The notes below the pieces were generated by a model. It was not told the origin of the DNA. It searched no databases and was given only the letters and a program-made list of their open reading frames with translations. A DNA stretch of 39,157 bases, taken from the NCBI GenBank assembly GCA_938017685.1, contig CALIIL010000153.1, forward strand, positions 1 through 39,157. The letters are read 5' to 3'. Position numbers and translations under genes: made by a program. Origin of the DNA: an uncultured Chitinophagaceae bacterium (GTDB lineage Bacteria; Bacteroidota; Bacteroidia; Chitinophagales; Chitinophagaceae). Shown piece after piece: positions 7,590 through 15,329 of the stretch. Within the stretch, counting starts at the first letter, position 1. Each line of letters starts with the position of its first letter.

Positions 7590-8942
7590 TTAGTTAAATA
7601 GCTTTTTTATTTTCTTAAAAATTCCATCTTTTGGACGAATAGATTTTTCTATTTGTTCTAAATAAAGAGCCTTCCAACCTTTCCAAAGTCTATCTGAACC
7701 GAGTGAAAAGTTATGCCAAACGCTTATCATTGTGCCATTGACTTGTTTCACTATGTTAGAATAATATTCAATTTCTTTTTGAGTTGTTTCTATATCTTGT
7801 TCTTGTTCAAATTTTGAATTGCATTCCATAAAGCAAAAAGGAAAAATGCGTAATGGGGTACTGCAATTTTTCTTTAAATTGAACCAGTAATGCGGCATGC
7901 TTGTACTAGCTCTAAAGCCGTTAATACTGCCATAGCCCATAGAGTAATCTTGATTGAAACCTAAAAGAATTAAATGCTCATAAGTTTCCGGCAGGGAGAA
8001 TTTGATATAGTGTTGCCGGCTTATTTTAACCTTTTGGTTTAGAACTTTGCGTAGGGCTTCTCTCTCGGCTTGTACCATGGTGCGCTCTTCATTGGATTGA
8101 TAGGAAGGGTGTAAGCCAATGCTATTGTTTTCGGCCAAGCGGTTTATTAAAGCAGGCATCGCTTTTTTACTCAAGGGCAAATTTTTGTCCAATGGTCCAT
8201 TCTCGCCTACCAGAAAAAAGAAGATGCCTGTAAGATTATTCTTGGCATGTGTTTTTTCAATGAGTTTATAACTGTCGTAAGGGTCTTTGTTTAAATGAAT
8301 GCGAGAAAAGAATCGGCCAAAGAGTGAGCCAATTTTCCCTTTGCTTAAGTCTCTCGCATATCCACCAATTGTGCGTTTGAAGCTTTTGTATTTATAGCTG
8401 TAAGCGATGTCTATATCATAGGTTGGGATAAAGTTATATGGAGGATCTATTAGTGCTAATTCTTTATCAATAAAAAGGACCTGCTGCTTAAATGCTTGGA
8501 GCCAAAGCTCTATGAGTGGTTTGTCTAAGAAGTTGTTTTTGTAGGCCAAACTATTCTTGTGGTCATAGCGATCAAACTCATCTTTTTCATGGGGTAAATA
8601 CTCTTCATAACGGCTGAGTAGATAAAAGCTCGCCGCAAACATATCAAAAGGGACGTCCTTTGTTGCCGATGTACTGAAGAATATTGGCAAGTCTCTCCAA
8701 CTTGCAATAGTTATATTTTGAGCTGTAATATCATGTTCAAAAAGTAATGCCACAGGTTTGATTTGTAATGTGGCATCCAATATATCTTGATGGCTATAAT
8801 TGATTTTTAAACCGCTGGCTTTAGTAAAAGTATCTTGCTTTGTGTGCAATGTATATTCATGTTGAAAGTACTCGCCAAAAATAAATTGGAGAATGTAATG
8901 TAAGCGTTCACTTGTTTTATCTGTATAAATATGAACTTGCAC
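7590..8942 (-). CDS. polysaccharide deacetylase-like family protein
   Basis: This 450-residue protein has no signal peptide. The N-terminal ~160 residues form a domain common in Bacteroidota (DUF7033-like), containing FAASFYLLSRYEEY and a DRYDHKNSLAY stretch. From about residue 170 it resembles NodB-fold polysaccharide deacetylases: motif 1 appears as TYDIDIAY (instead of TFDDG), then GIFFFLVGENGP, IGLHPSYQS with the metal-binding His, SRQHYIKFSLPETY, and DYSMGYGSINGFRASTS. The metal ligands are only partly obvious, so activity is inferred. Start is GTG at 8942, two bases after the lutB-like stop, so translational coupling is likely. The flippase upstream suggests a surface-polysaccharide role. 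Confidence 0.8.
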   Translation of the reverse strand: MQVHIYTDKTSERLHYILQFIFGEYFQHEYTLHTKQDTFTKASGLKINYSHQDILDATLQIKPVALLFEHDITAQNITIASWRDLPIFFSTSATKDVPFDMFAASFYLLSRYEEYLPHEKDEFDRYDHKNSLAYKNNFLDKPLIELWLQAFKQQVLFIDKELALIDPPYNFIPTYDIDIAYSYKYKSFKRTIGGYARDLSKGKIGSLFGRFFSRIHLNKDPYDSYKLIEKTHAKNNLTGIFFFLVGENGPLDKNLPLSKKAMPALINRLAENNSIGLHPSYQSNEERTMVQAEREALRKVLNQKVKISRQHYIKFSLPETYEHLILLGFNQDYSMGYGSINGFRASTSMPHYWFNLKKNCSTPLRIFPFCFMECNSKFEQEQDIETTQKEIEYYSNIVKQVNGTMISVWHNFSLGSDRLWKGWKALYLEQIEKSIRPKDGIFKKIKKLFN

Positions 8943-8944
8943 AA

Positions 8945-10321
8945 TTATTGTTTTAATTCTTTATAAAGCTCTTTAAATGTCTTGCTCGTTTTTTTATCTG
9001 AACTTGTATCGCTTATCGCAGACTTGTAAATTTTATCAAGCACTTGTTTTTTTACATTGATGCCCAATAATTCTTTAATGCTCTTTTTACTCATCACATT
9101 TTTCCATTTTCTCCAATCGCTTTTCTCTTTGCTTTCTGCAAGGCCTTTTTGATTGGTCAAGCTTCTGTTGTACTGCAACATGCCGTGAATATTTATATTT
9201 ACCGGACATGCTTCCGTACATTGGCCGCACAGGGTTGAGGCATGACTGAGGTGGTGAGTTTCTTTAAAAGATTCTAAGTGTGGAGTTATAACCGCGCCGA
9301 TTGGGCCGCTATAGGTTGTGCCATAGGTATGACCACCAATGTTCTTATATACAGGACACACATTAAGGCATGAACCACATCGAATACAATAGGCGCTTTC
9401 CCTCAAGGTGGGGTCTTTTAATAAATTGCTTCGCTCATTATCAAGCAATATCACATACATTTCTTCTGGTCCATCTACTTCTTTTCCTTTTTTAGGTCCA
9501 GTGATAATAGAATTATATACGGTCATTTTCTGTCCGGTGCCATAAGTTGAAAGAAGAGGCCACATGCTTTGTAAATCATCAACCGACGACAACATTTTTT
9601 CTATTCCAACGATAGCTATATGCACTTTTGGCATCGCAGTTGTTAATCGAACATTCCCTTCATTTTCGGTTAGTGCTATTCCTCCAATGTCAGCTATAAG
9701 GAAGTTGCCGCCTGTAATGCCGATTTGTGCTTTAGTATATTTTGCTCTTAAATTTTTGCGTGCAATTTGTGTTAACTCGTTCGGGTTAAGGTGTGAGTCG
9801 GTATTTAATTTTTGATGAAAAAGTTTGGCAATGTCTTCTTTGCTTTTGTGCATGGCGGGTGTAACAATGTGATAAGGTGGCTCATTATCTAATTGTTGTA
9901 TGAACTCGCCCAAATCGGTCTCTACACTTGTAATATTATTTTTTTCAAGAAAAGCATTGAGTTGTATTTCTTCTGTGACCATGCTTTTGCTTTTTACAAC
10001 AAGATCTGTATTATGCTTTTTGCATATTTTTAGAATGGCTTCATTAGCTTGTTGCGCATCCATAGCCCATATTACTTGCCCACCATTACTAGTAAACTTT
10101 TCTTCAAATTGAATTAAATATTTATCTAGTTGTTCAATGGCTTTCCATTTAATATTCTTGGCTTTCTTTCGCGCGGCTTCTAAATTGTTGTATTGGTCTT
10201 TTCCTTGGACGACTGCATCATTATACTTACTAATATTAAAGGAGAGCTTACGCTTATGTTCACGGTCGCTTGCTTTTAATTCGCTTTTGGTAAGGAATAA
10301 TTTTTTGGAAGTTGTAGCCAT
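8945..10321 (-). CDS. lutB: LutB-like LUD-domain iron-sulfur protein
   Basis: The 458-residue protein has the LUD domain (about residues 60-300, with TGGNFLIADIGGIALTENEGN and ITGPKKGKEVDGPEEMYV) followed by two ferredoxin-type 4Fe-4S motifs: CIRCGSCLNVCP at about 311-322 and CGQCTEACP at about 366-374, then a basic C-terminal tail. This is the LutB architecture, the Fe-S subunit of the LutABC L-lactate oxidation complex. No lutA or lutC lies in this window, so the LutABC role is not proven; a stand-alone LutB-like protein is common in Bacteroidota. It sits between a flippase gene (28-base gap) and the deacetylase-like gene (2-base gap), an operon that does not by itself suggest lactate metabolism. 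Confidence 0.88.
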   Translation of the reverse strand: MATTSKKLFLTKSELKASDREHKRKLSFNISKYNDAVVQGKDQYNNLEAARKKAKNIKWKAIEQLDKYLIQFEEKFTSNGGQVIWAMDAQQANEAILKICKKHNTDLVVKSKSMVTEEIQLNAFLEKNNITSVETDLGEFIQQLDNEPPYHIVTPAMHKSKEDIAKLFHQKLNTDSHLNPNELTQIARKNLRAKYTKAQIGITGGNFLIADIGGIALTENEGNVRLTTAMPKVHIAIVGIEKMLSSVDDLQSMWPLLSTYGTGQKMTVYNSIITGPKKGKEVDGPEEMYVILLDNERSNLLKDPTLRESAYCIRCGSCLNVCPVYKNIGGHTYGTTYSGPIGAVITPHLESFKETHHLSHASTLCGQCTEACPVNINIHGMLQYNRSLTNQKGLAESKEKSDWRKWKNVMSKKSIKELLGINVKKQVLDKIYKSAISDTSSDKKTSKTFKELYKELKQ

Positions 10322-10349
10322 TCTCTTGGTAAAAGTACAACAGTCCTTT

Positions 10350-11852
10350 TTATTTAAGGAACTTGCCTATGACTGGCAAAGCCGAGAATTCTTTTCGGTC
10401 GTAGATTAAAGCGAAAATGATGAAGGTAGATATGAAGCCAACACCTATTAGAATACGTAAAATCAAACTGTCTATGTTGTGAATAAACGAATTTTGAATG
10501 AAGAATATTCCAAAGGCGACTGCTATATAAATGAAAATTTTACCAACGTTATAAGGAACGGGAAAGTATTTTTGACCAAGTAGATAACTTGCGACAACCA
10601 TAAACCCATAGCAGGCTAAGCTAGCCCAAGCGCAAGCCACATAGCCCCATTTCGGAATAAATATGATGTTGAATATGATAGTAATAGCAGCTCCAATTAA
10701 GGTTATTAGAGCCCCAATGTGCGTTTTGTTTTCTAGCTTAAACCAAACACTCAAGTTGTAATAAACGCCGTATAGAATTTTAGAAAGAAGTAAAATAGGG
10801 ACTACGATAAAACCCTGTGTTCTTTCTGGATGAAGGTCAGCTCTAATATAAATTTTCCAAACGTCGTAGAATAGAAGAACCGCAAGTAATCCAATACAGC
10901 AAATAATGACAAAGATATTCATAATTCGTGCGTAGGAATCGGCTGCATTTTCTTCTTTGGAATGTCGCATGAAAAATGGTTCAGCGCCCATACGAAATGC
11001 CTGAATGAAAATAATTATTAATGCTGCTAATTTGAAATTCTGAACGTAAATACCTGCTTGGAATTTATTTTCAGCTAATGTGCCAGATAATAATTTTGGA
11101 AGCATTAGTCTGTCAAATATTTCATTAATCATTCCACCAAGGCCAACAATAACAAGTGGGAGAGTAAATAATAACATTTTTTTCCAAAGCGTTTTGTGTA
11201 ATCTAAATTTATAAGATTTAAACTCGCCAAGCATTAAAAGCAGCGTGATAAAACTTGCAACAAGATTGGCTGAAAATATATAGGTAAGTGCCTTGTCGTT
11301 CAAGTCAAATCCTTGAAGAAGGCTGCTTGCATATCCATTTTTTTGTAACCAAGGACAAGTATAAATAAAGAATGAAATGAGTGAGAGGTTAATGATTACA
11401 TTAAGTATTTTAATTAATGCAAATTTCCTAGGTCGCTGGTCATTTCTCATCTTGGCAAATGGCATAGAAGCAAGGGCATCGAAAGAAATAATGAGTAGTG
11501 CAATTAAAATAACATTGGGTTGCTCGGATATATTTACCAAGTTGGCAACATCCTGTCTAAATAAGATAAGCAATAAAACAAGCGGAGTGGCAATTAGAAT
11601 AATTGTACTTGTAGCTATGTTAAATATTTTTTTTGGGTTGTAATCTCGGCAAAACCTGAAAAATGTAGTTTCCATACCAAAAGTAAAAATGATATTTAAT
11701 ATGGCTATTGCGGCAAATAAAGAAGCTGTGTCACTTTGAATATTGTTACTAAGCACACCTGTTATTGGAACTACTAAGTAGTTTATAAACTTAGATAGTA
11801 CAGTGCTTACACCATACCACATCGTTTGCCCTGCTAGTGATTTTATACTCAA
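10350..11852 (-). CDS. oligosaccharide flippase family protein (Wzx/MurJ-like)
   Basis: A 500-residue integral membrane protein with about 12-14 hydrophobic segments, typical of the MOP-superfamily polysaccharide exporters. The N-terminal LAGQTMWYGVSTVLSKFINYL, the GMETTFFRF region and the late RMGAEPFFMRHSKEENA segment are characteristic of the Bacteroidota flippase group. It would move lipid-linked glycans across the inner membrane. The start is TTG at 11852; the residues around it (SIKSLAGQT) agree with the usual N-terminus of the family and a good -7 element lies 20 bases upstream. It heads the operon with the lutB-like and deacetylase-like genes. Substrate cannot be told from sequence. 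Confidence 0.88.
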   Translation of the reverse strand: MSIKSLAGQTMWYGVSTVLSKFINYLVVPITGVLSNNIQSDTASLFAAIAILNIIFTFGMETTFFRFCRDYNPKKIFNIATSTIILIATPLVLLLILFRQDVANLVNISEQPNVILIALLIISFDALASMPFAKMRNDQRPRKFALIKILNVIINLSLISFFIYTCPWLQKNGYASSLLQGFDLNDKALTYIFSANLVASFITLLLMLGEFKSYKFRLHKTLWKKMLLFTLPLVIVGLGGMINEIFDRLMLPKLLSGTLAENKFQAGIYVQNFKLAALIIIFIQAFRMGAEPFFMRHSKEENAADSYARIMNIFVIICCIGLLAVLLFYDVWKIYIRADLHPERTQGFIVVPILLLSKILYGVYYNLSVWFKLENKTHIGALITLIGAAITIIFNIIFIPKWGYVACAWASLACYGFMVVASYLLGQKYFPVPYNVGKIFIYIAVAFGIFFIQNSFIHNIDSLILRILIGVGFISTFIIFALIYDRKEFSALPVIGKFLK

Positions 11853-11871
11853 GAATTGTAATTATTTAGTA

Positions 11872-11879
11872 CAAATGTA
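11872..11879 (-). promoter_or_regulatory. -7 promoter element of the flippase operon
   Basis: Read on the minus strand this is TACATTTG, an exact match to the Bacteroidota sigma-A -7 consensus TAnnTTTG. Transcription would start near 11866, giving a leader of about 14 nt before the TTG start at 11852. A clear TTG -33 element is not visible at the expected spacing. Confidence 0.5.
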
Positions 11880-11986
11880 ATTTTTGTTATGCTTAATCCC
11901 TTATTAAAGTTTCTACAACAAATCACAAACAAGTGATTAACAGCAAATAATTATTCAATCAATATCTTTATGTCAAATTAAAACAC

Positions 11987-12634
11987 ATGAAAAACATAAT
12001 TACTATTTTACTACTAAGCATTGTTGCAACCTTCAACCTTCAAGCGCAAGATGCTCAGGAAAGCGCCATAAGCATTTTAAAAGTAGACCAACCTTGCGTT
12101 ACGGCTAACTATGATGTAAGCTCTGATATTCTATCAACGGCTTGGGCAGCTGAGTTGGCTAAGTATGGCATAAAGAAAGGAAGTAAAGTAAAAGGAGGCT
12201 TTAGAAAATACAGTGGAGTAAATATACCGTCAATATCGGCTGATAAAATTGATATTTATTCTAAAATAAGCGGTAAAAAAGCAAACAGTACATTGGTTGT
12301 ATTGGTTTCTAAAGGATATGACAACTTTGTAAATAACGAGAAGTATCCTGAAATGGTCGCAGCAACCAAAAAAATGATGAACGAATTGGTCAATGGAACT
12401 GCAGTTGCTAAACTACAAGTGAATATTGAAAAACAAGAGAAAGTGGTTGCCAAAGCAGAGAAAACAGAAAAGAGTGTAATCAAAACGGGCGAAAGCTTAG
12501 CAGATGATATGAAGCGATTAGAAAAGAAAATTGCTGATAATAAAACAGCTCAAGAAAATGCAATGAAAGCATTAAAAGAAGAGCAGGCTAACTTAGCAGG
12601 ATTGAAAGAAAAGTTAGGATTAATGACTAAATAG
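11987..12634 (+). CDS. exported protein with C-terminal coiled coil
   Basis: I do not recognise a named family. The 215-residue product has a signal peptide (residues 1-20, cleavage LQA before QD). Residues about 25-130 form a mixed alpha/beta region containing VTANYDVSSDILSTAWAAEL and a NSTLVVLVSKGYDNF strand-loop. Residues about 135-213 are a long charged helix with heptad character (VNIEKQEKVVAKAEKTEKS and later DDMKRLEKKIADN), predicted coiled coil. It should be periplasmic or outer-membrane associated. It stands alone between the divergent flippase operon and a convergent RDD gene; TATCTTTA at 11963-11970 is a candidate -7 element. A strong terminator follows. Confidence 0.75.
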   Translation: MKNIITILLLSIVATFNLQAQDAQESAISILKVDQPCVTANYDVSSDILSTAWAAELAKYGIKKGSKVKGGFRKYSGVNIPSISADKIDIYSKISGKKANSTLVVLVSKGYDNFVNNEKYPEMVAATKKMMNELVNGTAVAKLQVNIEKQEKVVAKAEKTEKSVIKTGESLADDMKRLEKKIADNKTAQENAMKALKEEQANLAGLKEKLGLMTK

Positions 12635-12655
12635 TCATTTCCTTTAATGAATATG

Positions 12656-12689
12656 AAAAAAAAGAGCTCGCCATGCGAGCTCTTTTTTT
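12656..12689. terminator. bidirectional intrinsic terminator between convergent genes
   Basis: GAGCTCGC (12664-12671) pairs with GCGAGCTC (12675-12682) around a CAT loop, flanked by an A-run on the left and a T-run on the right, so it works in both directions. It terminates the exported coiled-coil gene (stop at 12634) and overlaps the end of the RDD gene, whose stop codon (12688-12690) lies in the T-run. Confidence 0.9.
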
Positions 12690-13461
12690 ATTTCCTACTG
12701 AGAAAATTATAGTCGTTTAATAATACTTCTAAGAATATATCATCGTCCATATCTGGTTCTAGATCTAAAGCGGCCTTAATCTTATTGGCTATGCTGCTTA
12801 CGTATTGGTCAATATTAGACTTGCGATGGCGGCTTACTACATTATTGATAATATTAATATCATTGTCGCTTAATTTCATAACAGCCGGGAAGGAAACGGT
12901 ATAACTATCGTTATTGACCTCCCTAAAAATAGTATCGTTTAAGTCGTAAGGAACGCGCTTATATACCATAACGGTACCTGCTGCTAAGTCACCTAGGCGT
13001 TGGTTGTATTTCGTACTAAGAAAAAGGATAAAGGATAATATGCCTGTGATAGCCAAGAATATGCCCATGAAATACTGGTCGGATCCTAAGAATATGAAGC
13101 ACCAAATTAAGCCAAAGTCTACAAATCGTGTAAGCCAACGAATGAGTATTTGTGGTGTGCTTGCCTCGCGTCCATCCATGCTTACGACTTTAATTCCTAG
13201 TGTCATTTTACCCAAACTTTGACCATTGTTCAACAACTCAAAAATTACATGGTAAGCCAAGAAAGGCATAATGATTAATACTTCTTCAAGTCCAAATGTA
13301 CTGGCACCTTCAAAGATGTCGTTAAATATTTTGCTCATACCCCAGAGGTATAGCAGCAAAATGATAAAGTCAATAATCCAAGCAAAGAAGCGAATGTGAA
13401 AAGGCGCTGTATCAAAATTTAGATTGATATTAAAACTTGTATTTACTTGTAAGAGACCCAC
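12688..13461 (-). CDS. RDD family membrane protein
   Basis: The 257-residue protein carries an RDD domain at about residues 20-165: a first helix RFFAWIIDFIILLLYLWG with the characteristic Arg/Asp, a second hydrophobic segment VLIIMPFLAYHVIFELL followed by GQSLGKMTLGIKVV, then RWLTRFVDFGLIWCFIFLG with further Arg and Asp, and the closing RLGDLAAGTVMVYK. The C-terminal ~90 residues are cytoplasmic and charged, with no known motif. RDD proteins are poorly understood; some relatives affect ion transport. The start is GTG at 13461. It is divergent, by 60 bases, from the SpoIIM-MoxR operon, and RDD genes commonly accompany such operons, so a shared function is likely. Confidence 0.88.
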   Translation of the reverse strand: MGLLQVNTSFNINLNFDTAPFHIRFFAWIIDFIILLLYLWGMSKIFNDIFEGASTFGLEEVLIIMPFLAYHVIFELLNNGQSLGKMTLGIKVVSMDGREASTPQILIRWLTRFVDFGLIWCFIFLGSDQYFMGIFLAITGILSFILFLSTKYNQRLGDLAAGTVMVYKRVPYDLNDTIFREVNNDSYTVSFPAVMKLSDNDINIINNVVSRHRKSNIDQYVSSIANKIKAALDLEPDMDDDIFLEVLLNDYNFLSRK

Positions 13462-13521
13462 AACATAAAATTATGCGTTTTTTTATTATCAGACGTTTTA
13501 TTTATCCTAAATTGTGCTAGA

Positions 13522-14502
13522 ATGCGCGAAGGCAAGTTTATTGATAAAAATAAAGAACGCTGGCAGTCCTATATGGATGATGCTGAGGATGCCGATGAAT
13601 TGGCGGATCGATTTTCAAATCTCATTGATGATCTAGGCTATGCTAAGACTTTTTACCCTAAGAGTAAAACCACCACTTTTATAAATGCGCTATCGGCTAA
13701 GATGTTTCGTAACATTTATTACAAGCAAAAAAAAGAGCAAGGTCGTATGCTTCGCTTTTTTAAATATGAGTTGCCGCTAACATTTAGGAAGTATCATAAA
13801 GTATTTTTATTTACACTTATATTTTTTTCTCTCGTTGTCTTCATTGGTGTAATGAGTAGTATGAAGGATTACGATTTTATACGTTCAGTCTTGGGCGATG
13901 GTTATGTAGATATGACCGAAGAAAACATCAATAAAGGCGATCCTTTTGGTGTATATAAAGATGAGAACTCTTGGGAAATGTTTATTCGTATAGCCTTTAA
14001 TAATATTCGAGTAGCGCTATTGTGTATGGTTATGGGTTTGTTGGCAGGCGTGGGTTCCTTATATATGTTATTTGAGAATGGTTTAATGTTAGGCAGTTTT
14101 CAGTATATGTTTTTTGCTAAAGGTCTGGGCTGGCAATCAATCTTAGTGGTATGGATCCATGGTACGATTGAGATAGCCTCTATTGTTATTGCGGGCACTG
14201 CGGGTTTAATATTGGGTCGTGGTTTTCTTTTTCCGGGTAGTTTTACACGGATGGAATCTTTTAAACGTGCGGGCCTAGATGCCGCGCGTATTGCCGTAGG
14301 CTTAATACCCTTTTTTATAATTGCTGCCTTTTTAGAAGGTTATGTAACGCGCCTAACTAATATGCCTATCATTTTAAGTGTATTTATTTTATTTGCCTCG
14401 GCTTGTTTAATCACTTGGTACTTTGTTTTATATCCTATGTTGTTGCATCGAAGTGGTTTTTCTTTTGAGCAAAATAAATTAAAATTCCCAACAGAAAAAT
14501 GA
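13522..14502 (+). CDS. SpoIIM/DUF95 family integral membrane protein
   Basis: A 326-residue membrane protein of the stage II sporulation protein M family. The cytoplasmic N-terminal ~90 residues are helical and charged (KNKERWQSYMDDAEDADELA). Five or so hydrophobic segments follow: VFLFTLIFFSLVVFIGVM at about 95-112, VALLCMVMGLLAGVGSLYM, WIHGTIEIASIVIAGTAGLIL (the conserved H-G-x-x-E motif), IAVGLIPFFIIAAFLEG and a last helix ILSVFILFASACLITWYF. The organism need not sporulate; in Bacteroidota these genes travel with MoxR and DUF58 genes. It is first in a five-gene plus-strand operon and its stop overlaps the next start by ATGA. Confidence 0.88.
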   Translation: MREGKFIDKNKERWQSYMDDAEDADELADRFSNLIDDLGYAKTFYPKSKTTTFINALSAKMFRNIYYKQKKEQGRMLRFFKYELPLTFRKYHKVFLFTLIFFSLVVFIGVMSSMKDYDFIRSVLGDGYVDMTEENINKGDPFGVYKDENSWEMFIRIAFNNIRVALLCMVMGLLAGVGSLYMLFENGLMLGSFQYMFFAKGLGWQSILVVWIHGTIEIASIVIAGTAGLILGRGFLFPGSFTRMESFKRAGLDAARIAVGLIPFFIIAAFLEGYVTRLTNMPIILSVFILFASACLITWYFVLYPMLLHRSGFSFEQNKLKFPTEK

Positions 14503-15329
14503 GGCTCAGGTGCTACTTCATAGCAGTGTTGATGCTTGCTTTTTCTGTTGTAGGAAAGGCGCAAACAAATAATGAAGATTTGCTTCAAGACTTTCAAGAG
14601 ACTATTGATAGTATTAAGGATACAGAGGAAGTGAGTGCAGAAGAAGTTGGAGAGTTCTATGAAGAAGTATATGATGAGGATTATATAGATGATGAATATG
14701 ATGAGGATGAAGAATACGAAGAATACGCTCCAATAGATTATTACGACCAACGTAGGGTTGATCAAAAAAAGTGGTCGAAGTATAAAAAGGATAAGCGTTT
14801 TATTTATAAAATAAAACCAAAGAAAAAAAAGAAAGAGAAAAAGCCTTGGTCGCCCAATCTTTCTTTTTTGAATGGCGCGCTCTTTAAGTTTTTTCTATAT
14901 TTAGTTGTTGCCGGAGTCTTAGGTTACATCGTATTTCTGTTCTTTAAGAATAATGAATTTTCATTTAAAAGAAAAGGAAAATCTAATACTGAGAATGAGG
15001 AAATGCCTTGGGAGGAGGTTGAAAGTTTTGAAGATTGGGAGCTAGCATTACAAAAAGCAGAGCAGGATAAAGACTATAGACTAGCGACTAGAATATTGTA
15101 TTTGCAAAGTCTGCAAAAATTAAACAATCAATCGCTTATTGATTACAGTCAAGAGAAAACGAATTGGCACTATGTGCAAAAACTATTAGGCACAACTTAT
15201 CATGAACCATTTAAAACACTCACAACCTATTTTGATTACATCTGGTATGGTAATTATCATGTAGAAGAAGAAAGGTATAATGAAGTGAAGAGTAGTTTTT
15301 TAACCTTTAATAATACTGTATACGCATGA
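14499..15329 (+). CDS. DUF4129 domain membrane protein with charged periplasmic region
   Basis: The 276-residue protein has a signal peptide (residues 1-21, ending GKA before QT), a periplasmic stretch, one membrane helix (about 131-150, FFLYLVVAGVLGYIVFLFF) and a cytoplasmic C-terminal DUF4129 domain (YRLATRILYLQSLQKLNNQSLI, KTNWHYVQKL, FDYIWYGNY). The periplasmic part is sharply charge-segregated: residues about 40-80 are nearly all Asp/Glu/Tyr, and residues about 90-118 are Lys-rich. DUF4129 is a regular partner of MoxR/DUF58/DUF4350 genes; its role is unknown. Both ends overlap the neighbouring genes by ATGA, indicating translational coupling. Confidence 0.85.
   Translation: MRLRCYFIAVLMLAFSVVGKAQTNNEDLLQDFQETIDSIKDTEEVSAEEVGEFYEEVYDEDYIDDEYDEDEEYEEYAPIDYYDQRRVDQKKWSKYKKDKRFIYKIKPKKKKKEKKPWSPNLSFLNGALFKFFLYLVVAGVLGYIVFLFFKNNEFSFKRKGKSNTENEEMPWEEVESFEDWELALQKAEQDKDYRLATRILYLQSLQKLNNQSLIDYSQEKTNWHYVQKLLGTTYHEPFKTLTTYFDYIWYGNYHVEEERYNEVKSSFLTFNNTVYA

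Noticed and set aside
14340-14765. 141-residue antisense frame across the SpoIIM/DUF4129 junction
   Set aside because: It arises as the complement of the Asp/Glu-rich codons of the DUF4129 gene, giving an Ile/Phe/Tyr-rich translation typical of such shadows.
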